The translations under genes were made by a program, and so were the position numbers. A DNA stretch of 64,000 nt, taken from NCBI GenBank assembly GCA_021818985.1, contig JAKASO010000003.1:36641-100640 (forward strand), in the 5' to 3' direction. Source of the stretch: a bacterium (GTDB lineage: Bacteria > SZUA-79 > Acidulodesulfobacterales > Acidulodesulfobacteraceae). Position 1 is the stretch's first letter; each line of letters opens with the position of its first letter. Below the pieces are notes generated by a model, which worked only from the letters and a program-made list of their open reading frames with translations, was not told the origin of the DNA and did not search any database. Positions 17,841 to 26,504 of the stretch are shown here, piece after piece.

Positions 17841-18745
17841 TCTAATTCCCCAAAATAAGTCATATTTCTGAATTTATTAAATCTTGATTTTATTTCACCG
17901 GCGTTTATGGATAAAAGCCTGTCCACACCAAAAGATTCGACCGCAAATGACGCCATAATATTGCCGAAAACTAAGGCTTTTTTCAGGTTTACATCGCTAA
18001 AATCCCCGCTATTATCGAGATAACCGAGAAAACCTCCCGCAAACGAATCTCCTGCGCCGGTAGGATCAATCACGTTTTCCAGCGGATATGCCGGAATCAT
18101 AAAAAATAAGCTATCCGTAAACATCGTTGCGCCGTATGCTCCCCTTTTTAAAACTAATATTCTGGCGCCGAATTCGAATATCTTTTTAGCTGCCGAAAAT
18201 ATCGAAGACTCCCCCGTCAAAAGTCTTACTTCCGATTCATTTATAATAAAAACATCGGACTTCTCTATCACTTTTATAAGCCTGTTCTTTTTTTTCTCTA
18301 TCCAGAAATTCATAGTATCTAATGCGATTAATTTAGGAGCTTTCATCTGTTTTAAAACATCAAGCTGGATATCTGGGTCTATATTTGCAAGAAAAAGCGT
18401 ATCATTTTTAAACAAATGGGGGACAGACGGTTTAAAATCCATAAAAACGCCAAGCTCCGTGTTTAAAGTAACCGGATCCGACAGATCGTAATTGTAGCTG
18501 CCTTCCCAATGAAATGTCCTGCCGTCTTTAACAACAATGTTGCTTATATCAACATTTTTTTCGTTCAGAATATTTAAGAACCTTTCATCGAAATCCCTTC
18601 CGACAACCCCTATTATTCTAACATCGGTCAGATAGGACGACGCTAAGGAAAAAAATGAGGCGGAACCCCCTAAGATATTTTCCTTCTTATCAAACGGGGT
18701 AATTACATTATCAATGGCAATAGATCCAACGACGGTTATAGACAT
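17837..18745 (-). CDS. PfkB-family carbohydrate/nucleoside kinase
   Basis: 302 residues of the ribokinase fold. The N-terminal GGSASFFSLAS substrate-binding segment is present, as is the C-terminal PfkB signature DPTGAGDSFAGGFLGYL with the catalytic Asp. The substrate is not evident. It lies downstream of mtnP, so a nucleoside or sugar released by purine or methylthioadenosine salvage is a reasonable guess. It is coupled by a 4-bp overlap to the TPR gene. Confidence 0.85.
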   Translation of the reverse strand: MSITVVGSIAIDNVITPFDKKENILGGSASFFSLASSYLTDVRIIGVVGRDFDERFLNILNEKNVDISNIVVKDGRTFHWEGSYNYDLSDPVTLNTELGVFMDFKPSVPHLFKNDTLFLANIDPDIQLDVLKQMKAPKLIALDTMNFWIEKKKNRLIKVIEKSDVFIINESEVRLLTGESSIFSAAKKIFEFGARILVLKRGAYGATMFTDSLFFMIPAYPLENVIDPTGAGDSFAGGFLGYLDNSGDFSDVNLKKALVFGNIMASFAVESFGVDRLLSINAGEIKSRFNKFRNMTYFGELE

Positions 18746-18878
18746 TATGATATATATAAATAAAATAAGATAATAATATTAAACTATGACTACTACCTAG
18801 TATAATTTAATAATTATATTATTTATACTATTATTTTATTTGCAAAAGTTCTATTACGCGGTAGAATTACGCAGTAAA

Positions 18879-18896
18879 ATTAATTATATTAATTAT
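18879..18896. repeat. 9-bp perfect tandem duplication over the mtnP stop
   Basis: ATTAATTAT occurs twice. The minus-strand TAA of mtnP (18889-18891) lies in the second copy in plus orientation, which is the first copy in the direction of translation. Confidence 0.85.
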
Positions 18897-19776
18897 AAAG
18901 GTTAAATATTGACAATTTTTTTAATGTTTCTTCCGGAACATCTTTTTTTGCCGTAATTATTGCCTTATCAAGCGACAAATGACACCCACAGCCTTTATTT
19001 GAAAAATCAATATATTTAATAGCATCCCTTATAATATTTTTAGCCTTTTCGGCATTTTCGTTCAGTATTTTTAGTATCATGCCGGCCGTAACGTTGTCCT
19101 CTTCTTCGTGCCAGCAGTCGTAATCGGTGGACATTGCAATAGTGGTATAACACAAGCCCGCTTCCCTAGCAAGCTTTGCCTCTGTGGCATTGGTCATTCC
19201 TATAATGTCAAGACCGCTGTTTTTAAAAAATACTGACTCGGCTTTGGAAGAAAATTGCGGACCCTCGATGCAAAAATAGGTTCCTTTAGCATGATATTTA
19301 ATTTCCAAGCGTTTGCAGGAATTGACCGTTATGCTCCTTAAGTAAGGGCAGACGGGTTCAGCCATAGATACGTGCGCAACAATGCCGCTGCCAAAAAAAG
19401 TATTTTTTCTGTTTTTTGTAAAATCAAAGAATTGATCTACTATAACTATGTCACCTGGCTTTATATTTGTTTTCAGGCTGCCCACGGCGCTTACCGATAT
19501 AATTTTCGTAACTCCTGCCGCCTTAAGCGCATATATATTGGCGGCATAATTTACCTCCTGCGGAAGTATTTTGTGCCCCCTTGCATGTCTTGGAATAAAT
19601 ATAAGTTCTTTGCCGTCTATTTCACCGTATACAAGACTATCCGAAGGCTTGCCGAAGGGCGTATTCACCGAAACCTCCCTTAATTTTTTCAGACCTTCCA
19701 TCCGATATAGCCCGCTGCCGCCGATAATACCAAGAATATTTTTATTAATATCTTTTTTTTTCGGCACTTTAAACAA
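18889..19776 (-). CDS. mtnP: S-methyl-5-prime-thioadenosine phosphorylase
   Basis: Phosphorolysis of methylthioadenosine to adenine and methylthioribose-1-phosphate. The 295-residue sequence has the family blocks IGGSGLY, FIPRHARGHKILPQEVNY, ISVSAVGSL and MTNATEAKLAREAGLCYTTI followed by MSTDYDCW. A related nucleoside phosphorylase specificity is possible, because some MTAP homologues act on inosine or methylthioinosine. The C-terminal extension contains a CGCH motif of unknown role. Confidence 0.9.
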   Translation of the reverse strand: MFKVPKKKDINKNILGIIGGSGLYRMEGLKKLREVSVNTPFGKPSDSLVYGEIDGKELIFIPRHARGHKILPQEVNYAANIYALKAAGVTKIISVSAVGSLKTNIKPGDIVIVDQFFDFTKNRKNTFFGSGIVAHVSMAEPVCPYLRSITVNSCKRLEIKYHAKGTYFCIEGPQFSSKAESVFFKNSGLDIIGMTNATEAKLAREAGLCYTTIAMSTDYDCWHEEEDNVTAGMILKILNENAEKAKNIIRDAIKYIDFSNKGCGCHLSLDKAIITAKKDVPEETLKKLSIFNLYN

Positions 19777-19866
19777 ACCTCCGGTTCTTTTTATTATATA
19801 GCATTAATTATCATTACATTAATATATTTAATATATTTATATATAATATATATATCCATCTATCTA

Positions 19867-19896
19867 TCAGCGGTTAATATTTCAGCGGTTAATATT
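19867..19896. repeat. 15-bp perfect tandem duplication over the tsaC stop
   Basis: TCAGCGGTTAATATT occurs twice in a row. The tsaC stop (TGA, read on minus at 19882-19884) and its last codons are copied immediately downstream. Confidence 0.9.
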
Positions 19897-20532
19897 TTTT
19901 ATATAACACAAAAACCTTTCTTTTATATTGTTTTCTCCCGCCCTTACGATATTTACCCTGTCTTTTTCGACTTTAATTATCGTAGATGCCCCGCCGTCTA
20001 AAGTGCCAGCATCCACCGCTATTACCCTATTTTTAAATTCATCGCGAATACCGGAAAAACTCTCAACCGCTTCTTTAAGACTATTACAGCCGGTTTCACC
20101 GGAAATATTAGCACTTGTTGAAACTAAAGGAAAATCTATTTCTTTAAATAACTGCTCGATAAACGGATGAGAAGAGATTCTTGCGCCTATAAGTCCGGAA
20201 CCTTGATTGAACAAATACCGTTTTATAAGCTTTGATTCAAAAAGAATAGTTAATGGTCCGGGCCAAAATATAGAAATTATATCCTCCTCTTGTCTTTTCA
20301 CTAAAACCATGGAGGTAAGCATCTTTAAATCCCTGATCACAACGGGCAACGGCTTCGATCCATCCCGTTTTTTAATTTCATATACCATGCCTACCGCATT
20401 ATCGTCAAGTGCGTTGACACCAACCGCATAAGACGTTTCGGTAGGATAAATAATAAGCCCCGAACCTTCTAAATGCCTTTTTATATCTTTATAATCATTT
20501 TCTAAAATGTCTTCAAAATTATATATCTTCAC
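19882..20532 (-). CDS. tsaC: L-threonylcarbamoyladenylate synthase (Sua5/YrdC/YwlC family)
   Basis: Makes threonylcarbamoyl-AMP for the t6A37 tRNA modification. The 216-residue protein has the YrdC-domain signatures IIYPTETSYAVGVNA, KKRDGSKPLPVVI, WPGPLTILFE, and STSANISGE near residue 138. It lacks the C-terminal Sua5 domain, so it is the short type. It starts 3 bp after the purE stop, as the fourth gene in the minus-strand purine run. Confidence 0.92.
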   Translation of the reverse strand: MKIYNFEDILENDYKDIKRHLEGSGLIIYPTETSYAVGVNALDDNAVGMVYEIKKRDGSKPLPVVIRDLKMLTSMVLVKRQEEDIISIFWPGPLTILFESKLIKRYLFNQGSGLIGARISSHPFIEQLFKEIDFPLVSTSANISGETGCNSLKEAVESFSGIRDEFKNRVIAVDAGTLDGGASTIIKVEKDRVNIVRAGENNIKERFLCYIKNINR

Positions 20533-20535
20533 GAA

Positions 20536-21030
20536 TCACTTTATGGTATTATTAAGATTAAGATCGGATTTTACAACCTTTCCTTCAAGTTCTTTCCTGT
20601 ATTTTTTAAGTTTATTTAAAAGAGCCGGGTTATTTAATGAGAGTATGGAAACTGCAAGAAGGGCTGCGTTCAAAGCCCCGCTTTTCCCTATAGCGGTAGT
20701 GGCAACGGGAATGCCGCCAGGCATCTGCACTATGGATAAAAGACTGTCAAGGCCGTTTAATGATGAAGACGGGATAGGAACCCCTATTACTGGCAATATG
20801 GAGCATGCCGCCGCTATTCCTGGTAAATGAGCGCTCATTCCGGCAGCGGCTATAATAATTTTAAATCCTTTACTTTCAGCCCGTTCAAAAATATCCACCG
20901 TTCTTTTTATACTTCTGTGGGCAGAAGATACGTGCATTTCATAACTAACATCAAACTTCTTTAAGATTTGAACCAGCCCGTCCATTTCAGAAACATCATT
21001 TTCTGAGCCGACGACAATCAGTATGTCCAT
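20536..21030 (-). CDS. purE: N5-carboxyaminoimidazole ribonucleotide mutase
   Basis: Converts N5-CAIR to CAIR in purine synthesis. The class I PurE pattern is clear: IVVGSENDVSEMDG, SAHRSIKR, IIAAAGMSAHLPGIAA and SIVQMPGGIPVATTAIG. The 164-residue length is normal. No purK is adjacent; the partner may lie elsewhere. It sits between purD and tsaC in the same direction. Confidence 0.95.
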   Translation of the reverse strand: MDILIVVGSENDVSEMDGLVQILKKFDVSYEMHVSSAHRSIKRTVDIFERAESKGFKIIIAAAGMSAHLPGIAAACSILPVIGVPIPSSSLNGLDSLLSIVQMPGGIPVATTAIGKSGALNAALLAVSILSLNNPALLNKLKKYRKELEGKVVKSDLNLNNTIK

Positions 21031-21087
21031 AAATTTACCCCTCTTAACCAGTATGGATTTTTGATCCGGCAGATAAACCGCCGGGGA

Positions 21088-22377
21088 TCAAGGCATCCAT
21101 ACATTTCTCCCTATATCATTTCTAAAATAAGCATTTTTAAAATGTATTTTTTCTGCAGCATTATAAACCGTGTTGATTATATGGGGGATATTAGAACCTT
21201 TAGCGCACAAATTCAGAACTCTTCCGCCCGCCGTCCAGTATTTTCCGTCTTTTTTTTTAGTTCCCGCATGAAAAATAAAAAAATTTTTATCATTATAAAT
21301 ATCTGCGGTACTGCTCCCGACACCGTCAAAATCTATCTCGTAGCCTGTTTCATAGTTCGACGGGTAACCGGACGAAGCCATAACAAGGCAGATAGAGTTA
21401 TTTTCTTCAAACTCGAGATCGTAAGCGTCAAGCTTTCCGTCTATGCACGATTCAAAAAGTTCGACAATGTTGGATTTCAGCCTTATAAGAATTGACTGGG
21501 TTTCCGGATCTCCAAATCTGACATTGAATTCAAGAACGTAAATATCGTTATCTTTTATCATAAGACCGGCATAAAGAACGCCTTTATAAACAGTCCCCTC
21601 TTTTTTAAGGGAATTTAAAACCGGATCTATTACCGTTCTCTTTATACTTTCCTCAAGATCACGGGAAATTAAAGGATGTGGGGAAATAGAGCCCATTCCG
21701 CCGGTATTTTCTCCTTTATCGCCATCATGCGCCTTTTTGTAATCCATAGTTGTAGCAAGGGATTTATAGACATTGCCGTCGGTAACGATCATATAAGAAA
21801 GCTCTATCCCATTGATATAATCTTCGACAATAACGGTTTCGCCAGCTTCCCCAAAAATCTTTTTATTTAAAATAAGATCAAGATATTTTTTTGATTCCGC
21901 GATGCTTTTAGAAATAAAAACGCCCTTTCCAGCGGCAAGCCCGTTTGCTTTAATGACGGCAGGATGAGGTTTATTTTCAACAAAACCCATGGCAGCATCA
22001 AAACTTGTAAAAGATCTATAGCCGGCAGTCTTTATACCGTTCCTTTGAAGGAAAGCCTTTGCGTACTGCTTGGAAGATTCAAGAAGGGATGATGATCTAT
22101 CCGGACCGAATATCCTTAAACCATTGGCATTAAATTCATCGACTATACCCAAAGACAACGGAAGTTCTGGACCTACCACCGTTAGATTTATTTTTTCGGA
22201 TTTTGCAAAACCGGCTAATCCGCCAATATCGTCCTGTTTTATAGGAACGGTGCGAGCAATATCGGAAATTCCACCATTTCCGGGAGCACAGTAAATTTCG
22301 GCATCAGGCTTTGAACGCACTATAGCACTTATGATCGCATGCTCCCTGCCGCCCGAACCGACAACTAAGATTTTCAT
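21088..22377 (-). CDS. purD: phosphoribosylamine-glycine ligase
   Basis: ATP-grasp enzyme making GAR, the second step of purine synthesis. It begins MKILVVGSGGREHAI and contains NGLAAGKGVFI, the ATP-grasp YKGVLYAGLMI block and LEFNVRFGDPETQ near residue 280. The length of 429 residues is typical. The start codon lies in an 8-bp tandem repeat (TTCATGTA twice, 22373-22388), giving an additional ATG 8 bp upstream in another frame. Confidence 0.95.
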   Translation of the reverse strand: MKILVVGSGGREHAIISAIVRSKPDAEIYCAPGNGGISDIARTVPIKQDDIGGLAGFAKSEKINLTVVGPELPLSLGIVDEFNANGLRIFGPDRSSSLLESSKQYAKAFLQRNGIKTAGYRSFTSFDAAMGFVENKPHPAVIKANGLAAGKGVFISKSIAESKKYLDLILNKKIFGEAGETVIVEDYINGIELSYMIVTDGNVYKSLATTMDYKKAHDGDKGENTGGMGSISPHPLISRDLEESIKRTVIDPVLNSLKKEGTVYKGVLYAGLMIKDNDIYVLEFNVRFGDPETQSILIRLKSNIVELFESCIDGKLDAYDLEFEENNSICLVMASSGYPSNYETGYEIDFDGVGSSTADIYNDKNFFIFHAGTKKKDGKYWTAGGRVLNLCAKGSNIPHIINTVYNAAEKIHFKNAYFRNDIGRNVWMP

Positions 22378-22392
22378 GTATTCATGTATTAA

Positions 22393-24012
22393 TTAATGTC
22401 TAAAATGTCTTATCCCTGTAAATATAAGCGCAATATTCGATTTTTCCGCTTCTTCTACAACCTCATTGTCCCGCATCGAACCCCCCGGTTCGATTATCGC
22501 GGAAACCCCTATCTTTTTCGCATATTCGACAGAATCCTTGAAAGGAAAAAAACCGTCCGATGCCATAACAAAACCATTTTTTCCTTCACCGTAAGCGCCA
22601 AGCATTTTCTCGAAAGCAAATTTAGCGCTGTCTATCCTCGACATCTGACCGGCGCCGATACCGAACGTTACACCGTCTTTAGCATATATGACGGCATTTG
22701 ATTTAACATGTTTTGCAACCTTCCATGCAAATACGAGATCGCTCCACTCTGCTTCATTGGGCGTTTTACGGGTAACAACCCTGAAGGCGGACACATCGTC
22801 TTTTTTATAATCTTTTTCCTGCACAAGCATGCCGCCGGCAGCCGACCTATAATAATAGATACCTTCTTTTGAAATAAGACCTTTATCAAGCCTTATTATG
22901 ATGGTATTCTTTTTTGTCTTTAATATCTCAAGGGCTAAAGGATCATAATCGGGGGCAATTATGATCTCTAAAAACAACGGCTTTAATTCTTTGGCCGTAA
23001 CCGGATCAACGGTTCTATTAAAGCCGGCAATGCCTCCAAATGACGAGATCTCATCCGCCTTTCTGGCTTTAATGAATGCGTCTTTTAAATTTAAAGCACT
23101 TAAAGCGGCTCCGCAGGGATTTGTATGTTTTATTATAAAAGAAAAGTATCCGTCCTCATCTGCGTAAAAATCGCGTATAAAATCAATCGCAGAGTCAATA
23201 TCCAAGAGATTATTATATGATATTTCCTTGCCCGAAAGCTTCTCAAAGCCGCGATAATTTGCTTTTTCGGGTGACGCCTCCGATACATAAGAGGCATAAA
23301 ACGAGGCTTTCTGATGCGGATTTTCCCCGTATCTTAAATCATCTATTTTATGCAATCTGATATCAAGCCGGTTTTTAAGATCGCTATCTTTATGCTTGTT
23401 ATTGTTATTATTATTATTATTATTTATAATTTCGCCTTTTTCGCTTAAAAATGCGCATATGTCGCGGTCGTATTCACTTGTCAGCCGGAAAACATGGGTT
23501 GAGAGGTTCTTTTTAAACCCTTCTGGCACTTCCTGCCCACTTTTAAGAAAAGGAATTATGCCGGAGTATTGTTCCGGATTTGAAAGAACGGTAACATATT
23601 TAAAATTCTTAGCAGCCGCCCTGAGAAGCGAAACTCCGCCGATATCAATAAATTCCAGCTTTTCTTCAAAAGAGATATTTTTTTGTTTCATTTCTTCAAA
23701 AGGATAAAGATTGACCGCGACGATATCTATAAAATTAATGTGGTTATTTTCAAGATCCTTTATATGGTCGTTATTATCCCTTAAAGCAAGTATCCCCCCG
23801 AATATTGCCGGATGGAGCGTTTTAACCCTTCCACCCAAAATTTCCGAAAAACCGGTTATCTCACCGATTTTTCTCAGACCGGCTAGTCTAATCTTTTTTA
23901 AATAGTTATATGTGTTGCCGGTGGCTATTATGGTATAACCCGCCTCGTTCATGAAACGGGCAAGTTCGTCAATACCGGTCTTATCGTAAACAGAGATGAT
24001 AGCATAACGCAT
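22393..24012 (-). CDS. purH: bifunctional AICAR transformylase / IMP cyclohydrolase
   Basis: Last two steps of IMP synthesis. The N-terminal cyclohydrolase (MGS-like) domain has SVYDKTGI, ILGGRVKTLHPAIFGGIL and VNLYPFE. The transformylase domain has LRYGENPHQKASFY, IKHTNPCGAA and the C-terminal SDGFFPFKDSVE. The 539 residues include a nine-asparagine run near residue 198, in the linker between the two domains. Its stop lies in an imperfect 9-bp repeat (AGACATTTT/AGACATTAA). It is the first gene of the minus-strand run. Confidence 0.95.
   Translation of the reverse strand: MRYAIISVYDKTGIDELARFMNEAGYTIIATGNTYNYLKKIRLAGLRKIGEITGFSEILGGRVKTLHPAIFGGILALRDNNDHIKDLENNHINFIDIVAVNLYPFEEMKQKNISFEEKLEFIDIGGVSLLRAAAKNFKYVTVLSNPEQYSGIIPFLKSGQEVPEGFKKNLSTHVFRLTSEYDRDICAFLSEKGEIINNNNNNNNNKHKDSDLKNRLDIRLHKIDDLRYGENPHQKASFYASYVSEASPEKANYRGFEKLSGKEISYNNLLDIDSAIDFIRDFYADEDGYFSFIIKHTNPCGAALSALNLKDAFIKARKADEISSFGGIAGFNRTVDPVTAKELKPLFLEIIIAPDYDPLALEILKTKKNTIIIRLDKGLISKEGIYYYRSAAGGMLVQEKDYKKDDVSAFRVVTRKTPNEAEWSDLVFAWKVAKHVKSNAVIYAKDGVTFGIGAGQMSRIDSAKFAFEKMLGAYGEGKNGFVMASDGFFPFKDSVEYAKKIGVSAIIEPGGSMRDNEVVEEAEKSNIALIFTGIRHFRH
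23398..23424. repeat. AAT/AAC trinucleotide run inside purH
   Basis: Nine consecutive Asn codons on the minus strand (six AAT, then AAC AAT AAC). In-frame expansion by slippage is tolerated here because it falls in the interdomain linker. Confidence 0.85.
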
Positions 24013-24091
24013 AATTTTATCTTTAATACAACATTAAGATATAATAAAATTACATGAAATTTCTATTGTATTATATAAAATTTTAATATAT

Positions 24092-24186
24092 AATTTCAAC
24101 GTTTATTTGTATAAGGAATACTTCTTGGCGTTGGAGCCGGGGATGAAAAAAAGCCGGAATTTCAACGTTTATTTGTATAAGGAATA
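24092..24186. repeat. two 29-bp direct repeats with a 37-bp spacer
   Basis: An identical 29-bp unit, AATTTCAACGTTTATTTGTA plus TAAGGAATA, occupies 24092-24120 and 24158-24186. The 66-bp period and the GTTGAAATT end on the minus strand resemble a one-spacer CRISPR. However, there are only two copies, no leader-like array and no cas genes, and the second copy carries the Shine-Dalgarno (AAGGA) of the lipoprotein gene. Duplication of a 5-prime UTR is the simpler reading. Confidence 0.6.
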
Positions 24187-24191
24187 TGACT

Positions 24192-24392
24192 ATGAAAAAA
24201 ATTGGCTTGACAAACAGCAACGGTTCATTAAAAAAATATATTTTTTTAATTATTTTAATTATTGCTGTAATAAATTTTTTGAGCGGCTGCGCTCTTCTTT
24301 TAGTGGGCGGACTTGCGGGAACCACAGGCTATCTTGCGGCAAAGCAAGGTTACACGGTTCAGTCCCCTATCAAAAAACAAAGCAATAAATAG
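24192..24392 (+). CDS. small lipoprotein of unknown function
   Basis: 66 residues with a basic N-terminus, a hydrophobic segment and a lipobox LSGC (Cys near residue 33), followed by the glycine-rich LLLVGGLAGTTGYLAAKQG and a short Lys/Gln tail. Start 24192 is preferred over the in-frame ATG at 24186 because AAGGA is 8 bp upstream of the former and only 2 bp from the latter. I do not recognise a family with certainty; short Gly-rich lipoproteins of this type occur in many Gram-negatives. Confidence 0.7.
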   Translation: MKKIGLTNSNGSLKKYIFLIILIIAVINFLSGCALLLVGGLAGTTGYLAAKQGYTVQSPIKKQSNK

Positions 24393-24411
24393 CACATTAG
24401 CCTGCATGCCG

Positions 24412-24431
24412 CAATAAAAGTCAATAAAAGT
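24412..24431. repeat. 10-bp perfect tandem duplication
   Basis: CAATAAAAGT occurs twice, 20 bp after the lipoprotein stop. Confidence 0.85.
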
Positions 24432-24467
24432 AGTTATATATATTAATATATTATATATATTATTTAT

Positions 24468-24848
24468 ATGGATTCAACGAGAACATTCCTGTATATTTAT
24501 TTAGGCATATCTATTATTACCAGCGTTTTTGCCCAACTTACGATGAAATACGGAATGCAGGGTTTCGGCGAACCAAAAAATTTAGTTTCTATAATATTTA
24601 TGTTTTTAAATCCTTATATATTGGCGGGGATTTTTCTTTATCTGTTTTCAATGTTCTTCTGGATTAACGTCCTTTCTAAAATCGAACTTTCAGCGGCATA
24701 TCCTTTTGCAAGTCTCGGAATTATTTTAACCGTAATACTTTCATCATTAATACTTTCCGAAAATATACCCCTTATAAGATGGATAGGAATATTAACCGTC
24801 CTTTCCGGTGTATATCTTATTGTTTCATCGCATAAAGTAAAAGACTAA
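24468..24848 (+). CDS. SMR/EamA-like small membrane transporter
   Basis: 126 residues with four predicted helices. The C-terminal pair (YPFASLGIILTVILSSLIL... IRWIGILTVLSGVYLIV) has the pattern of the small-multidrug-resistance/EamA fold. ArnE/ArnF-type flippase subunits of lipid A modification also look like this. Placement 20 bp before gmhA makes an envelope-polysaccharide role plausible. The SMR catalytic Glu in helix 1 is not present at the usual place, so drug export is unlikely. Confidence 0.75.
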   Translation: MDSTRTFLYIYLGISIITSVFAQLTMKYGMQGFGEPKNLVSIIFMFLNPYILAGIFLYLFSMFFWINVLSKIELSAAYPFASLGIILTVILSSLILSENIPLIRWIGILTVLSGVYLIVSSHKVKD

Positions 24849-24868
24849 TATAATAAGAGATATGAAAT

Positions 24869-25456
24869 ATGAAAATAGACAGGATAATTATAGACAGGCT
24901 GGAAGAGTCGGCAAAGTTAAACCGGCTGATCGTTAAAAATGCCGGTTTGATCTCTTCCGTAAAAGAAACGGCAGAGTTAATTATAAATACTTATAAAAAC
25001 GGCGGAAGACTCTTTATAGCCGGTAATGGCGGCTCTGCCGCCGATAGCCAGCACATTGCGACAGAGTTTGTGTCAAGATTTTACAAGGAAAGAGCCGCGC
25101 TCTCAGCCGAAAGCCTAACGGCAAATACGTCTAATTTAACCGCAATCTCAAATGATTATGATTTTGCCGTGGTCTTTTCAAGACAACTTGAAGCAAGCGG
25201 GATGGAAGGTGATATTTTTTGGGGAATTTCAACTTCTGGTAATTCTAAAAATATTATAAAAGCACTTGAAAAGGCAAAGGAAATGAAAATAAAAACCATC
25301 GGCTTTACAGGTCAAAACAGCGGGAAAATGGCGGACTTATGCAATGTCCTTATTTCGATCCCGTCAAAAAATACCCCGAGAATACAGGAATATCACATAA
25401 CCATAGCTCATATTATATGCGAACTGGTCGAATCAACCCTGTTTCCAAACAAATAA
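24869..25456 (+). CDS. gmhA: sedoheptulose-7-phosphate isomerase
   Basis: First step of ADP-heptose synthesis for the LPS inner core. The 195-residue SIS-domain protein has IAGNGGSAADSQHIATEFVSRF, then GISTSGNSKNIIKAL and the C-terminal QEYHITIAHIICELVE. The ATG lies in a 7-bp duplication (ATATGAA twice, 24860-24873). Only this one heptose gene is in the window. Confidence 0.93.
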   Translation: MKIDRIIIDRLEESAKLNRLIVKNAGLISSVKETAELIINTYKNGGRLFIAGNGGSAADSQHIATEFVSRFYKERAALSAESLTANTSNLTAISNDYDFAVVFSRQLEASGMEGDIFWGISTSGNSKNIIKALEKAKEMKIKTIGFTGQNSGKMADLCNVLISIPSKNTPRIQEYHITIAHIICELVESTLFPNK

Positions 25457-25516
25457 CCAATTTTCATGGAAGGAAACTTATAGGTATAATATTAGTATAA
25501 CATGATATAACATGAC

Positions 25517-25540
25517 AATGATTGATCGAATGATTGATCG
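25517..25540. repeat. 12-bp perfect tandem duplication
   Basis: AATGATTGATCG occurs twice in the gap between gmhA and the DsbA-like gene. Confidence 0.9.
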
Positions 25541-25553
25541 TTGGAGATGAGCG

Positions 25554-26273
25554 TTAGTTGACAATCTTTTTCAGTGTTTTGTCAAGAGCATTATACGGCT
25601 CAAAACCACGGATTGTTTTTACAAGTTTAAGACCTTTATATATATAAAACATCGGGGTTCCGGTAACACCAAGCATTGTCCCTCTATGCATATCTCCTCT
25701 TATTAAGGGAACCATCGTTCTATTTTGAACGCATGCCTGTTCTTTTTTCATATTAATGATTTTGCGGGCTTTTTTATGTAAAAAATAGTAAATATTTCCC
25801 ATAACGCTCCAGAATGCCTGATATTTATAAAGAAGCTTCCTTACCTCAAGATATTTACCCTGAAGCGCTGAACAGTCGGCATACTCAGCTGCTTTAAAAG
25901 CAAACTTATGCATTAATGTCAACGGAAAATCACGGTATATTATGAGAACTTTGCCAGTATCAACATAATTTTTAATAAACAAAGGGAGGTCGTCCATTTC
26001 AAAACGCCTGCACCAGGGACATTGGTAATCGCTGTATTCTACTATTGTAACATTTGCATTTAAGTTCCCCTGTATTCTTTGTTTATTTACGATTTTCCTA
26101 ATTGCCGTTCGATAAGTCGCTGATGTGCTCGCATACGTTTTTTTTGCGTTTGCGGATATTAAGACCGTCAAAATCAAGATCAATACAAAGATAAGAAAGG
26201 AAAAAATTGCAACGGCAGGTAACGACGGTTTAAAAACCAAATTCCGCTTGTTTCCGGATACACCCTTTAGCAT
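25554..26273 (-). CDS. membrane-anchored DsbA-family thiol oxidoreductase
   Basis: 239 residues: one N-terminal helix (about 18-41), then a thioredoxin-fold domain (DsbA/thioredoxin_4 type) with VTIVEYSDYQCPWCRRFE, the active-site CPWC near residue 91, and the cis-Pro segment GVTGTPMFYIYKG. The active site probably faces the periplasm, where it would oxidise or isomerise disulfides. No DsbB/VKOR partner is nearby. Two further cysteines in the helical insert (ADCSA, QACVQ) could form a structural bridge. Confidence 0.85.
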   Translation of the reverse strand: MLKGVSGNKRNLVFKPSLPAVAIFSFLIFVLILILTVLISANAKKTYASTSATYRTAIRKIVNKQRIQGNLNANVTIVEYSDYQCPWCRRFEMDDLPLFIKNYVDTGKVLIIYRDFPLTLMHKFAFKAAEYADCSALQGKYLEVRKLLYKYQAFWSVMGNIYYFLHKKARKIINMKKEQACVQNRTMVPLIRGDMHRGTMLGVTGTPMFYIYKGLKLVKTIRGFEPYNALDKTLKKIVN

Positions 26274-26348
26274 AAATCACCTCTTAATTAAATTAAATTG
26301 AATATATTTCCTATTGCCATTAACCCTTTTTCTAATCCCATATCTAAT

Positions 26349-26429
26349 ATAATATCCCTATTTTGTGTTGTCAACTTTTAATTTGTCTATTGAATTTAAC
26401 TTTTAATTTGTCATAATATCCCTATTTTG
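26349..26429. repeat. nested direct repeats upstream of the DsbA-like gene
   Basis: A 17-bp unit (ATAATATCCCTATTTTG) at 26349-26365 recurs at 26413-26429. Between these, AACTTTTAATTTGTC occurs at 26373-26387 and 26398-26412, with a period of 25 bp. The 230-bp gap holds no gene I can support. The arrangement could be an IS-end scar or a tandem protein-binding site. Confidence 0.65.
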
Positions 26430-26504
26430 ATGCGATTATATCTTTTAATCATTAATCATGCGATTAAGATTAAGGCATTATTTTAAGGTATCAGTTTCCA
26501 TAAT

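Noticed and set aside
24092..24186. Calling the 29-bp pair a CRISPR array
   Set aside because: There are only two repeats, no cas genes, and one repeat serves as a gene leader; it is left as a repeat.
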